This document shows, piece after piece, positions 1 to 11,700 of a stretch of DNA of 64,000 bases. The DNA is from Guillardia theta CCMP2712. Taxonomy: Eukaryota > Cryptophyceae > Pyrenomonadales > Geminigeraceae. The number at the start of each line of letters is the position of its first letter. Position 1 is the stretch's first letter. Under the pieces are notes generated by a model. That model searched no databases, was not told the DNA's origin, and saw nothing but the letters and a program-made list of their open reading frames with translations. The position numbers were made by a program, and so were the translations under genes. The DNA lies in NCBI RefSeq assembly GCF_000315625.1, contig NW_005434665.1, positions 426,882 to 490,881 on the forward strand, given 5' to 3'.

Positions 1-74
1 GAAAGAAATGAGAGAGAAAACCTGTTCGCATATTGTCAGCATAGAAGCAAGAGCTACTGAAAAATCGCACTTAC

Positions 75-290
75 ATCTGCAGTATCCTTGATGAACTGAG
101 CAGCTATAAGGTATTCGGCAGCTGTCTGCCATGTAATGCCGAGACCGCAGATACCCAGGGCGAGACACAGCACGCTGGTAGGCAGACGTGCGATGAGTCT
201 TCGCAACATTTGCGAAGGCTTAATGCTGTTAAATTTCTTCCCTGCACTTTGCTGCCCAAGAAGCGGAGCTTTCTCTGCTGTCCCCTTCAT
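75..290 (-). CDS. First exon of a TehA/SLAC1-like (TDT family) membrane channel, partial
   Basis: The exon starts with ATG at 290 and ends at a clear GTAAGT donor (74-73), giving 72 residues; the rest lies before the window. After a 30-residue basic, polar head comes the segment RLIARLPTSVLCLALGICGL followed by GITWQTAAEYL. This resembles the first membrane helix of the tellurite-resistance/dicarboxylate transporter and SLAC1 anion-channel family, where an L-P-x-(S/G) start leads into a Gly-rich helix and a W-x-x-A-A end. Known members are ten-helix anion channels or transporters. The call rests on one helix, so another multi-pass transporter remains possible. It is head-to-head with the gene starting at 1064. 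Confidence 0.4.
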
Positions 291-1063
291 CTCGTTTGAT
301 AATCAGACAGGTACAGCAATACTCGTGGGTCGCTTTCTCCTCGTTCAGAACCTGATCCCGTACTCGTTCTGCTCTCTGCTTCCTCTCTGTCTTCTCTTAC
401 TCCTTGTTCTCGAACTCTATCACGCGACGGGTTCTCGTCTGATCCTCTCCCTCTACCATCCTCTTCTCATGTACTTCTCTTCCTCTTCCTCTGCCGCTAC
501 CCCGGGCATCGAAGGCTGCGGCATCCAGGCATGACGCATCTCCTTTCAATGAGGCGGACCTGAACAGTCTCGCGTTCATTACTGCCTCATCAAAAAGATT
601 GAGGCGGGCTTGTAAAAACATGAGCGGGGATGAGGTTTCGATCGTGGCCCGTAGCATGGCGGGGCCCGCCAGAAGGCGTTGAGGAGGAGGAGGAGGAGAG
701 GGGGGGAGGGGAATATGCTGGAGACATTTGCGATGTATTCATGCTAGGATGAAAATGTAGGAGAGGCACTCGTTTCTTCCATCTTTGCTTCGTTTTCTGT
801 TCTTTTTCGCCCTGGTGTATGATTTGAATCAGGATCGTTGGTCGTTCGATAGATGATAATTCAAATGTACCCATTTTTGGAGGTCCTTTTTCAAGATGCA
901 TTGTCATCTTAGAAGGAATGTTGCCAAACATAATGTTTGATATGGTTCCTCAATTTTGAGCTGAATGCTTCACCATCTCTGATCATCTTTGGAATTTTCT
1001 GCAGCGTGGTCTGGACAAATCGCCCAAGCTCTTGGGGCAAACACGTAGCCTCCTCCTATAAAG
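291..1063. other. Intergenic spacer between divergent genes
   Basis: The spacer holds pyrimidine-rich stretches (about 350-500) and a GGA-rich patch (680-710). No exon with phase-consistent splice sites was found. It should carry the promoters of the genes at 290 (-) and 1064 (+). Confidence 0.4.
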
Positions 1064-1861
1064 ATGGGAAGTGACAACAGAGACAAAGTAGATTTCTTGT
1101 CCAAGTCATCGTTACCTCTTCAAGTATGAGTCTCTTTCATGACATTGAACGTTCGAGCGGCTGACATGCTATCCAGATTTTGATCTTCTTCAACGGTTGC
1201 TACTCGACCTTGTGAAGACCTTGTGACTCGAACTGTTTGAAAGTGACCCTTGCTCAGATTCTTCCTGGTGACACTAGCACTGCTGATCTGGAAAGGAGTG
1301 GAGTTTCCATACCCTGCTGGGAGACTTCCATGGGTAAGTGAAACAGGTGCCACAGCCTTCAAAGATGGGTAATATTGAATGGCAGGAGATCATTCTTTTG
1401 TTTGTCTACATAGTGGTTGAGGTATCTTAGTTGTCTCAATACTATCGTTGACGGTTGTAACGTTTTGCTCCCTAGGCATGTAGACTTTTCATAGGTAAGT
1501 TTTGTCTGACATATTACTGGATCTCTCTCTGAATGTGTTGACAGGGTCAAAGGGGAACAAGACTGAGAATTGGCCAATGATACTCATGCTCATTGTAAGG
1601 AGACACGATGATACTTGTACATCCTTGCGTGAAGATGATCGCTTTCACTGCAGATCTTGTCCTGCTTCAGCGCGCTGGCAAATGTATTCTACATCAATTT
1701 TCAAACCTATGTGTAAGAGTTCTCATGACGGCATCATTTCAATCTTTTGCTGATCGATTTCTAGTCTTCGCTTGGACTTGATCTTCAACTCCATCTCATT
1801 CGCTTTCGTGGGATTGGAGATCATATTTGGAATATTTTCTATTGTGCGATTCGCAAAGTAG
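1064..1861 (+). CDS. TMEM216: TMEM216/TMEM17-like ciliary transition-zone membrane protein, 8 exons
   Basis: Exons: 1064-1123, 1177-1211, 1258-1333, 1386-1421, 1476-1494, 1545-1594, 1654-1712, 1765-1861. All junctions are GT..AG and phase-consistent, introns are 46-59 nt, and the product is 143 residues (human TMEM216 is about 145, from memory). The family signature is visible: SLPLQ before helix 1, LALLIWKGVEFPYPAGRLPW, then an acidic helix and CRLFIGSKGNKTE, matching the K-G-x-x-x-P-Y-P and R-L-F-x-G-x-K-G-N-x-(T/S)-E motifs of TMEM17/80/216. Four hydrophobic segments are present. Family members sit in the MKS/tectonic complex at the ciliary transition zone. Which paralogue (17, 80 or 216) it is remains uncertain. 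No exon exceeds 100 nt, so simple ORF finding misses it. Confidence 0.85.
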
Positions 1862-2152
1862 CTGGGCTCTGAGTGACAATATGCTGTATGTAGAAAGAAT
1901 TGAAATAAATGTGCGACTTGTTTTCATCTCATTTCTTGTCTTTCTGCATTTCAATCATACACGTCTTTGTCATCTCACTGCATAGCCATCACGGTTGATA
2001 CCTTCCTCACGTGTGTTCCCAATTTCAATCACTAACGCAATTCAATAGCCTTGTATCTTTCTGCAGCGAGGAGCCGTCTCTTGCATGAGAAAGCCTCGAA
2101 GGGAGCAGGAGGAACCGAACAGGAAGAAGCATGCCACTCGTGCCATCCCCTC
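1862..2152. other. Intergenic sequence
   Basis: AT-richer sequence after the TMEM216-like stop, with a possible AATAAA-like signal (GAAATAAATG near 1900). No exon supported. Confidence 0.3.
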
Positions 2153-2563
2153 CTACCAAACATTCACAACCGCAGGATATCTTCTCCCGTCTTCAGAGTC
2201 AATCCAACTCTTGGTCCTCTCACCCTGTCCGCTGGCAGAGCAACCATGATACACATCGAAATCTGCGATGTCCAAGACATGATCTTCCTCGTGACCGCTG
2301 TGCGGCTCCTCCAGAGGAAGTCGGAACAACAATAGTTGAGGCGTCGAGGTAGATCCGTACTTTCATGCCGCCATGAGGCGATGTATGGGAATCATTGAAC
2401 TACCACAGGAGCATACTTGAGAGCTAGTTCGGCTCTTGTCCCTGCTCCAGGGTCCTCCGCTTCCCTCCTGTCTCGTCTTCCTCCTCAGCCCTGCGTCGCG
2501 GGATTTGCATTGCGCGCAGCCACAAACCTTGCGTAAAGGCGGGAACTGGGTTTCATATTTCAT
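2153..2563 (-). CDS. Possible small two-exon gene, unrecognised
   Basis: On the minus strand an ATG at 2563 opens a frame whose TCTCAA is followed by a GTATGC donor. A 59-nt intron ending ATGAAAG leads in phase into a second exon that reads 67 codons to a TAG at 2153-2155. The product is basic near its start (GLRRKTRQEG) and acidic later (HEEDHVLDIADFDVY). I recognise no domain. Support is only the phase-consistent intron and balanced composition; it could be chance. It would be divergent from the hydroxylase gene at 2904. Confidence 0.25.
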
Positions 2564-2666
2564 TTGCTGACCAGGCGCAGTGGGGGCTCGTTGGGAAGAG
2601 GAGGGTAGGGACGTTCGAGCATAGGGATAGAGGAAGGCGAGAAGGAGAGGGGGCAGTGAAGACGAG

Positions 2667-2790
2667 CAAGGAAGGAGGAGGAGGAGGAGGAGGAGGAGGA
2701 GGAGGAGGAGGAGGAGGAGGAGGAGGAGGAGGAGAAGCAGGAGGAGGAGAAGCAGGAGGAGCAGGAGGAGGAGGAGCAGGAGCAGGAGGA
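2667..2790. repeat. GGA trinucleotide repeat tract
   Basis: About 70 bases of nearly pure GGA units are followed by GGAGCA variants, just upstream of the beta-hydroxylase gene. Frames through it give only poly-Pro or poly-Ser, so it is not read as coding. Confidence 0.9.
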
Positions 2791-2903
2791 GGAGGATGGA
2801 AGTGGGGTGGAGGATGAAGGTCTGGTGGCATAGAAGGAGCAGGGGGGTTCTTTCATTTCTGACTCATTGTTTTGGATACGATCGTTCACGCTTGATATGC
2901 AGG

Positions 2904-4726
2904 ATGGAGCGCAAGACCGAGGACGACAGGAGTGACTCTAGCGATGAGGAGGAGACGGAGGAGTATTCCCAGCTCTGGTGAGAACGCCCGGTGTTCCCGT
3001 AAGTCCCTCATGCTGCCTCCAGGCAGAAAGTGGAGAAAGTGTTCGAGGAATTTCACTTGTCCCCCTTCGCCATGGCGGCAGCGAAGAAGTGGGTGAAGCT
3101 CATGGCAGACCCGAGCAAGACGAACTTGACGCGGATCCGAGACTGGCTACTCCTCAGGATCAACAACAAGCATCGCGCCCCTCCAGCTTCCAGGTGGCAG
3201 AAAGGCTGCCCCGACCTCGTTCCCGGCCTCCGTGCGCTTCCCTTTTGGGATCGAGGCATGCCTGAGATGGGATGGGTGCGAGAGATTGAGGATCACTTCG
3301 AGGACGTGAAAGAGGTCTGCCCTGATCTTTGCTCTCCTGCTCCCCTGCTCCCCTGCTCTCCTGCTCTCCTGCTCTCCTGCTCTCCTGCTCTCCTGCTCTC
3401 CTGCTCTCCTGCCCTCCTGCTCTCCTGCTCTCCTGTTCTTCGTCCTTCTGCTGTGCTTTCGCATCCTCGTCTTGCTCTTGTTTCTGATCTTGAGCGACAA
3501 AGGAGCTGTTGAATCTGAGGGGCAAGAAAGGCTTCCAGCCATTCCGGCAGGTTGACTGAGGCCAGTTGACCCTTTACTTCGCCTCACAATCCCGCAGCCC
3601 AAGTGGAGCACGAAACTCGCGTCGGATGACGTGCGATAGGAGCGATAGACCTTGAGCCCTGTTGACCCACTACCCTCAGGTTGGAGCAGTGAGCCATGAC
3701 AAGGGGGACTGGAATGTTTTCTACCTCTTCCTGCACAACGAGAAGTGATAGCGTCGCTCCTTGCCGCCTTTCCTCCCCATAAGCTGCCCGCTCAGATTCG
3801 AGGAAAACTGTGCAAAATGCCCTAAGACTGTGGAATTGATCGAGAGAATCGCTCCCAGGTGATGCTGTCCCGCTCAAATGCTCTGTGGGAGCCGGCGGTG
3901 AAAGTTTCACGTTGACAGACAGTACAAGCATGCCTTCTTCTCGGCTCTGAACCCTGGGACTCATGTCATAGCTCACACTGGGGTGAGAGCAATCAATTCT
4001 CAAGCTGCCATCTGATGCTTTCACCAGCCGACCAACAAGAAGCTCCGATGTCATCTCCCTGTCACGGGGGTCGAGGGTAGTCGGCTGCGAGTGGCTGATG
4101 AGGTAAGGCTTCACTGTCTTGAAGAAGTTATGATGTTGATGCGATGTTGCACGACAAACAGGTTCGCGAGCAAGAAGAAGGTGTTTGTTACGTCTTTGAC
4201 GACTCGTTCGAGCACGAGGCCTGGTGAGCTCTTCATGGACCACTTCCTTCCTCATCGTTCCACTCCAGGCATGATGGAACCTCAACGAGGATTGTACTCC
4301 ATTCGCTTCCCCTGCTGTCATCGTTTCCATGAAATTGTAATCCATTCAGGTTTTGATCTTCGACGTTTGGCATCCGGACTTCAGGTAAACCCCTCCCCTG
4401 TGATCGAAGTTGGACCTTATGGAGTCCAACAGCGACGAGGAGGTCAAGTTTCTGGGGTACCTGCAGAAGAGTCAGATGAAGTAGGACCCCTTGATGCTCG
4501 CCTGCTGGGCTGTGCCATGTGATTGAGATCTTTTGCTTCCCCACAGGGAGGAGCAGAGGATGAGCGCAGGTCAAGACAGTGAAGACAATTTCTACAGGTG
4601 GAGCATGCAGTGCATACATGTACCCGTGTTCTTGATCGTGCTCGCAGCCTCCTCAGGAAGACAAAAGATCTCCTGGTGGACGACAGGTCGTCGAAGTCCT
4701 CCCCTGCCGCTCCTCCCTCCCGCTGA
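2904..4726 (+). CDS. Aspartyl/asparaginyl beta-hydroxylase (AspH family), 14 exons
   Basis: Exons: 2904-2977, 3023-3314, 3506-3550, 3598-3630, 3680-3744, 3796-3858, 3919-3982, 4028-4102, 4162-4223, 4269-4293, 4350-4384, 4433-4480, 4547-4597, 4657-4726; all phases agree and give 333 residues. AspH enzymes are Fe(II)/2-oxoglutarate dioxygenases that hydroxylate Asp/Asn in EGF-like domains. Family landmarks are clear: PGLRALPFWDR, FYLFLHNEK, CPKTVELIERIAP, PGTHVIAHTGPTNKKLRCHL, GSRLRVADE, YVFDDSFEHEAWHDG and VLIFDVWHPDF. The two iron-binding His are those in VIAHTGP and FEHEAW; the Arg that holds 2-oxoglutarate lies in LRCHL or STRIVL. No TPR or membrane anchor is visible; the ATG follows an acceptor-like ATATGCAG, so an upstream exon may exist. 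If the 4480 donor is not used the protein stops at 4484. Confidence 0.9.
3339..3442. repeat. CTCTCCTG-type repeat within an AspH intron
   Basis: Tandem copies of CTCCTGCT/CTCTCCTG lie inside the 191-nt second intron of the beta-hydroxylase gene, making it the longest intron there. Confidence 0.85.
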
Positions 4727-6219
4727 CCCTCTGCAGCTGGTGGATTGCCCCCGATGAAGCATCAGCTCATGGGAGGTGACGGGGAGCGCGCGGCCTTGAG
4801 AGCGTCTGACGCGATGATGTCTCAAGGAGAAAACATCGAGTCTACGTCGGGGGCCTCGGTTGGATGGACGTTAGCACCGCGGGAGGGGGGGGGGTGAGGG
4901 TACTTCCGAAGGTGAGCGTCTCATGCTGAGTTTGTCGTCGATTGATCCTTGGAGGACAGAAGGCAAGGCCCGAGACATCGATCTACGTGAGTGGGTTCGG
5001 TTTTCATAACATTTCAGAATAAAGTCGTTCCGCTCCTAGTGTACACGCAGTGAGCCAACGTATGCGGAGCTGCTAGTCTGCGAGAGGATGGGCATGCTCG
5101 AGCAAGTCATGGCGGGCTCATGTCTACGAGGCGGGCTCATGCCTCGTCTCTTCCATCTTCATAGGCCATGCTATGATGATGATGACTGCTACTCGTGTGA
5201 TGTGTGTGGATACCCTTCCCAGCCGACTGAGCACGCGATCAAGGGCGAAGTAACAAATGAGAGGTATGAGATTACCGCAGCTTCTCCTGCATAGTGAAGA
5301 CGTCTTTGCCTGGCAAAATCTTCCTTTCCTGAACCCAAAGCGTCAGCTGGACAAACACAGGAAGCACTCCATCATACTTTTCCGCTCTTCCTCCTTCGTT
5401 CCTTTCGGCCTCCAGGGCTTCGGTTCAATCATATTCACCGATCGTGTGGACGATGCAGCACCCATGTTTGGTACTTCCGCTTACCTTATCGTACTTGTGT
5501 TTATGTTTCCATATGACTTCCGTCTCGACATTCACGTCGTTTTCCCTCCTCTTCCTTCGATCCGCCCAGTCTCAAGTTTGCTGCTGTTTGCCTGCACCTT
5601 TCGTCAGGACATATTCCCTCCTTGCTGAGTCACGGAACCCCTACAGCTCGTCCCCCTCCCTCCCTCCTCACTTCATGGCTCATTGTTGCGCTCATGTTCC
5701 GATCCTCCTCTGCCTCCGTCTCATCGTTACCTCCTCCTCCATCCCCTTTCTCACTGCCCATTGCGCCCTAACTTTGACAAGCCCTCGTCCCCACTCACCG
5801 CTCTTGATTGAAGCCCTCATCCCCGCTCATTTCCTGCCATCAACTGCCGACGATGGTGAGGCATGCCCCAAGGACGACCGATGAGTCGCTGGCTGAATAT
5901 GGCAGAGGATCAGACTTGACGGCGCTCTCCCTCCCTCCTCCCTCCCCCCTCCTCCGTCCTCCGTCCTCCATCCTCCGTCCTCCGTCCTCCGTCCTCCCTC
6001 CTCCGTGCTCCCTCCCTCCTCCGTCCTCCGTCCTCGGTCTTCCCTCCATCCTCCATCCTCCGTCCTCCTTCCTCCGTCCCTCCGTCCCTCCGTCCTTCCG
6101 TCCTCCGTCCTCCGTCCTCCGTCCTCCGTCCTCCGTCCTCCGTCCTCCCTCCGCCTCTCCCATCTCTCCTCACCTGCCATCACAGCGCGGTCTGACGGTA
6201 CCCTGACTCGATCTTCCAG
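4727..6219. other. Unresolved stretch; possible CxxC exon at 5165-5263
   Basis: No complete gene could be built. One candidate plus-strand exon (5165-5263) lies between a CATAG acceptor and an AGAG/GTATGAG donor and encodes a Cys-rich segment, CYSCDVCGYPSQPTEHA, which looks like half of a zinc-binding site. From 5940 to 6150 there is a dense CCGTCCT repeat. Missing 5' exons of the propeller gene that follows may lie here. Confidence 0.3.
5936..6152. repeat. CCGTCCT/CCCTCCT tandem repeat
   Basis: Heptamer-like units CCGTCCT and CCATCCT are repeated about 25 times. The long frames across it, on both strands, encode only PPSSVLR or GGRRTED repeats and are judged non-coding. Confidence 0.9.
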
Positions 6220-8548
6220 GAATTCGAAAACTCCAAGTGGCAGATTTTTGCTGAGGGGGTGAGCATGTCGGTACCTCCTCCACTTCCTTCATGAGTGTCT
6301 TCATGCAGGAGAGTAGCTGGAGTGGCTTAGCAAGAGACATCAACGCCAAGGACAAAGTTGCCATCTATGTGGTGAGTGAAGCTATATCTGCTCTTACCTC
6401 CTACCCCTGCTGCACCCCTGCTCTACATTCTCCTGCTGGCGAGTGAAGGAGCGCGCTCTCAGGCATCTTCGGGAACGGGAGAGATCGTCAAGCTTGTCGA
6501 CCAGGGTGACGGAAGTGCTCAGATCGTGCAGAAAATCCCGACAGGAGGGGTCCCGAGCTCCCTGGCGTTCGACGAAGTTGGGTAGAGCATTACCTGTATT
6601 GCGCTGCATGTGAGGGATGGATGGCAGAGCTATCTTCGTGGGAGACATCGCCTTGAAGTGCATTTTGTCCCATCCTCCCGAAGACTCTGAGTTCCAAGTC
6701 AGCGAGGACTGTGCTTCCACTGCTGGACTGAAACGTGAACCAGGTCCTGGTGTCTGATTACGAGGGCCAGCAGTTCTTCGGGCCCAACAGCCTTTGTTTT
6801 GACAGGTCAGTGTCAAGGCACGTCCTGTAGCAGAAGCGCTGCTCAACCTGACTGCAGCAACGGAACGCTCTTCTTCACTGATAGCGGGCCCATGGGGGAC
6901 ACCAGCCTCTCCAACCCCAAGGTGCTGGGACAAGTGCTGTAGCCGCACGCTTATGCTCTTCTCCTCAGGGGAGCGTGTTCTGCGTTAGCTCGGAGGACCA
7001 GCTGCTGAAGCCTCTGGCGGTCAACTGCCTTGCCCACCCCTCCGGTCAGTGTCAGTCTCCGGTCGCGCCGGGCCCTGGACGGCCGGGCCCTGGACGGCGA
7101 CTGACGGGGAGGATGGAGCAGGGATCGCCGTTAGCCCCGACGGAAGCTGCGTCTACGTGGCTGAGACCATGGCGAACAGAATCCTGAGGTGGGGGGGGGG
7201 GAGGGAAGAGATGAGAGAGGGGAGGAAGGAGGAGGAGGAGGTGAGAGACGGGAGGAGGGAGGAGGAGGAGGTGAGAGACGGGAGGAGGGCGAGAGGATCT
7301 AAGTGACGGGATGAGCGGGAAAAACGAAATGGGAACGGGGGGAGGAGGCAGAGAGGAGCTGGTAATGGGAGGGGCGCAGGTTCATCCGAAGGCCGACGGG
7401 GGTCTACATGTGCAGCGTGTTCCACACGTTCAGCGGGGGGTTCGGGCCTACGAGCCTGGCGTGCGACTCGAAGTCGAACCTCTACGTCTGCAGGTGGGCG
7501 TCGTGATGGAGGAGGCAGGAGGGAGCAGGGAGAAGGGAGAAGGAGGGAGAAGGCAGGAGGCAAGAGGCAGGAGGGGTAAAGAGGAGGAGGGAGGGGGCAG
7601 GAGGCAGGAGGGGTAAAGAGGGGGCGGCAGGAGGCAGGAGGCAGGAGGGGTAAAGAGGAGGAGGCAGGAGGCAGGAGGCAGGAGGCAGGAGGGGTAGAGA
7701 GGAGGAGGAGGGGGCAGGAGGAGCTGCTGGTTGCTAGAAACTCTGAGGGAGTGACTGGCAGGTTCGATTGGGCCAGGGCTGTCACTTCAGAGCGAGATTC
7801 GCAGACGGTAGGAAAGAGCCTTCTTGCCCTGCTTATCCTCACCCTCTCTCCCTCCCTCTCCCTCTCCCTCTCCCTCTCCCCCTCTCCCCCTCTCCCTCTC
7901 TCTCCCCCCCCTCCCCCTCCCCCTCCGTCCCTTCCTCCTCTCCCTTCTCCCCCCCTCCCCAGCCTCCTCATACTTCTCTCTCCCACCACTCTCTGCGCCA
8001 CTTTTGTCCTCCTGCGTCTGCTCGTTCTCATCCCGCAAACCCCGCAGGTGGGAAAGATTGCGGTGCTGGATGAAGAAGGAAGTTTAGTGTCCGAGGTGAC
8101 CGAGCTTCTCTTATGNNNNNNNNNNNNNNNNNNNNNNNNNNNNNNNNNNNNNNNNNNNNNNNNNNNNNNNNNNNNNNNNNNNNNNNNNNNNNNNNNNNNN
8201 NNNNNNNNNNNNNNNTCTCCCTTCTCCCTCCACCCTCCCTCCCTCCTCCTCCTCCTCCTCCTCCTCCTCCTCCTCCTCCTCCTCCTCCTCCCCTCTCCCT
8301 CTCAAGTTCAGCTCGCCCTCTCTTCTCTCTCTCTCATCGCGGAAAGAACCGCTGACGGCAGCCTGTCCATCAGCTGAGAACGCCGGGCCCTGAGGTGACA
8401 GGAATCCTCCTAGTGGAAGAGAACGAGAGGTGAAGGAAGCGTTTGCTCCGCATGCTCCACTCGCTGACATGCTGGCGGCAGTGAATTCCTTTACATCACC
8501 GAGCAATCTACAGGCATGATATACCGTGTATCTGTGGAAGACATCTAA
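6220..8548 (+). CDS. Strictosidine-synthase-like / SMP-30-type beta-propeller protein, interrupted by the assembly gap
   Basis: Supported exons: 6220-6258, 6309-6371, 6463-6576, 6744-6805, 6858-6921, 6969-7044, 7119-7188, 7380-7493, 7762-7807, 8048-8095, then the gap, 8374-8429 and 8482-8548 (TAA). The peptide has the repeated blades of the strictosidine synthase/adipocyte membrane protein (SSL) family: GPNSLCFDR, NGTLFFTDSGP, AGIAVSPDGSCVYVAETMAN, GFGPTSLACDSKSNLYVCR, GKIAVLDEEGSLVSE, and an end FLYITEQSTGMIYRV. Most algal members are not true strictosidine synthases; hydrolase activity on lactones or esters is the usual guess. The start is not found, and at least one exon is probably lost in the N run. 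The exon at 7762 is less certain than the rest. Confidence 0.75.
7500..7730. repeat. GGAGGCAGGAGGGGTAAAGAG repeats in an intron
   Basis: Imperfect tandem units of GGAGGCA and GGGGTA(A/G)AGAG fill the intron between 7493 and 7762 of the propeller gene. Confidence 0.85.
8116..8215. other. Assembly gap of 100 N
   Basis: A run of exactly 100 N, flanked by CT-rich low-complexity sequence. Its length is likely a placeholder rather than a measured size. Confidence 0.99.
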
Positions 8549-8759
8549 ACGCAAACATCTCTCAACTTCTTCCGATCGTCTCGTCTCCCCCTCCTTCGAC
8601 TTTACCTTTTCCACCTTCTTTGCATCAGGGTCTCTACTTTCCCCTTGCATCTAGCCAGCACCATCCTATCTTCACCCGTCTTCACCTTCTTCTACTCCTG
8701 CATCCTTCACCGTCTCAGACTTCACCTCCTCCTCTCAGTCTCCTTCTCCTCCGCATCCT

Positions 8760-11700
8760 TCAATCCTTGACGAAGTACATCCGTCTCAGCAACTTATCCA
8801 TCGCACATCTTATCTCGTCGATGTCATCTTGGAAGAAAGAGTTCAAATCCCTCCCAGCTCCCAGCGAGTCTGCCATGGCGCAAACAAAGATCCCGCAAGA
8901 GCAGCTGTCCTGTTGCATGGGTATCTGCGACCAGCACATGCTCAGAGAGTCTTCCCTGGTCTCTTGAACCACCACCAGCACGTACCTGTTCGTTCCCCAC
9001 GTAGTTCTTCTTCCACAGCTCCCTGCTCCATCCCCGCGCGTCCCACTCGTGCTGAACAAACGCTGCCGCAAAGGCGTCAACTCGGCACTCGCATGCTGGC
9101 ATCCTTGCCTTCCATGACGCTCAGCCACAAGGCAGGAGTCAAGTTCATCGAGTCGTACAACCTGACGAGGTCGCGATCAGTTGCGAGTGAGTGAGGGAGG
9201 GAGTGAGTGAGGGAGGGAGTGAGGCAGTGAGGGAGGGAGGGAGGGAGGGAGTGAGTGAGTGAGTGAGGGAGGGAGGGAGGGAGGGAGGGAGGGAGGGGAG
9301 GGAGGGGGGGGGTTCGTCCCCGAGAGTTCCACCAACCTTATCGTCAGAGCCTCCAGGTCGACCACTATCATGCTCCAGTGCGTCCCTTCCGCTGCCTTCT
9401 TGTCAAACGTCACGTTGACGGGGATGACGACCCGTTGGTAGTGGCTCCACGTTGCAGGATCGAAGCAGCTCCTCAGCTCGCGGTGGATCTCAGTGTCTTT
9501 CTGCCATGATCGGGGCGTCAGCACATGCCATCCCACAGCAACTTGGTCGAGTTCTGCGCGTCTTGTCTCACAACAAGGACACGTTTGCACATCACGACAT
9601 CGAGACGATCGCCTCCCTGTCTCACCTCTCCTGCATTCCTGCCGAGCAGCAACTTGGTGAAGAAGTGCGTCGAAGCGAAGTATGTCCCCCTTCGTCCATC
9701 GCTCGTGGCGCTCGATTCCGGAGCAGCAGCCGTTGCTCCAGGTCTCTTCCCCTCCCGCAAGATCAGCAGCTGTAAGTAAGCATCGATGATCTGGTCCTTC
9801 AACCAGCGGCCAGGCAGCAGTCCCTTCAGGTCCTCCTCTCTCAACTCCACGGTCGTGATCTTGTTCTTCAGTCCCCCCTCCTGCAATGCTGCTACCAGCA
9901 TCCCCCTCGTATACTTCAGGCTCCCCACCCACTCCTGCAGGAACAGACAACTCGAAGAATCACCAGAGTCCCAGTCCATTCCTGCTCCCGCCGTCCAGTC
10001 CCTTCCTACCAACCCCATCCTGTCTATTCCCTCTGCCTCCCTACCCACAGCACCATCCGCATCCAGCAAGTCAGCCGTTCGCTTCCTCCCCTGAGATTCT
10101 TGAGCCCGTCCTGCAGCCTCCTCTTCCTCCTCCTCCTCCTCCTCCTCCTCCTCCTCCTCCTCTCGGTTCTCTCCCTTCTCCTTCGCTCCACCGTACGGGC
10201 AGGTTCGAGCATTGTGCCCCACGTACCCGCACTTGCTGCACCTGTTAAATCTCCTTCCTTCATACTGCTCCTCTTCTAGATCTGCCACTACCTGACTGCG
10301 CCTCTTTCGGATGCGGATCCGAGGTTCGCCAGGACGCGCCCGCGTACGTCGAGCCTGGTACTTGGGGTGGTGGTAGCCTCCTCTGCTGGGCACTGTAACA
10401 TCCTTCATGCTCGGAATGTACCCCAGAAGAGACTCAGGATCCTCCACTGCCTTGATCAGCGACTGACACAACCAGACTTCGTCGTAGAGCTGCTGGACCA
10501 ACTTCCCTCCCCCCCGCTCCCCGCGCTCCTCTCGCATCCGTTGGAACGCCGCAATGGCATGCGAGCAAGGCCTGGTGGTCAGCTGCCAGTGCGTGCAGGA
10601 GCAGAACTTGTCCGACAGGTTGACGTTGAAAGTCTCTGACGAGCCGTCGTCCATGGTGGATCGGATGCGAACTAACTTGGGGCAGGAAGCACTCCCGACC
10701 ACCTGCAGCCTGGGATAGATCCTCTCGTTCTCCCTGTACTCCTTGGCAATGTCGTCTGAGACGAAGATCGCCTCCTCCCCCGCCTCCATCTTGAGCAGGA
10801 TGTTGGAGTACAGCTCATGGATCCTCTGCAGCGAGCTCATCCAAACCTCCGCCATTGCCTGGAAGAAGTTGAGGGGGTGCGAGGTCTTGCCCATGGCGGC
10901 CCGGAGTCTCGGGTCCTGTCGCTCAGTGAAATGAATCTTTCGGATCCCATACGTCCTCACAGCCTTGATGGTGACCGAGCTCCCTTCCTCGTCTGTCACT
11001 GGGACCTTGGCCAACGCGTACGTGGCCTGGAAGCAGCCGTCCCGGTCAGACTTGTCACAGTACCGGGGGAGAGGAGGAAGAGGAGGAAGAGGAGGAAGAG
11101 GAGGAAGAGGAGGAGGTGGTGGTGGTGGTGGTGGTGCTGGAGGAGGAGGAGGGTCAGGACGTGGACAAGGACGTGGACAAGGAAGGGGAGAGGATTCGGA
11201 GCAGCGTACCCAATGGATGGGAGCTATGCTCTGGATGTACTTCACGGCACTACCGTTCTGCTGTGCGAGCAGGTCGAGAGCATCTTGAAAGTCCTTGACA
11301 GTCCTCGCGGCCTGCCGGGCCTCAACTGTCAGCCCAAGGAGCGGCCGGCAGCAGTATATCCACCTGAGCCCTTAGGACGAGCGCCTCCTGGGACGTGATG
11401 CCCGATTGGAGCAGCGGCTCCTTGCAGTCTACTCCAACAAACGCTTCACACTTCCCACACCACCCTCCTCACTCGGTTCACCTTCACAGTGCCTCCGCAA
11501 GCTGGACAGAAGATGGCGCCCGCAGTACACGACGTCAGCATGCGGCAGCGACTTCTCGACCCCTTCTAGAATGCCAGAGCCCCTGTCGGTCAGGATTGTC
11601 AGGCTCCCCGAGCTAGGGGCCAGCCAAGGGCCCAGCGTCGATCGTTTCAACTCCTCCCACATGAAGCACGCGTTCTCCGTGGTGCCGCCTTCTACAATCT

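Noticed and set aside
1120..1577. Two minus-strand frames of 72-80 residues with plausible composition
   Set aside because: The plus strand here carries eight phase-consistent TMEM216-like exons, which explain the region better.
5936..6152. CRISPR-like array
   Set aside because: Units are about 7 bp with no spacers, in a eukaryotic genome; it is a simple tandem repeat.
5827..6262. Long overlapping frames of GGRRTEDG and PPSSVLR repeats
   Set aside because: They are open on both strands and in several frames only because of a CCGTCCT repeat; no splice or start support.
7153..8031. 292-residue minus-strand frame
   Set aside because: Crosses real plus-strand exons and low-complexity introns of the propeller gene; composition is only Pro/Ser/Leu repeats.
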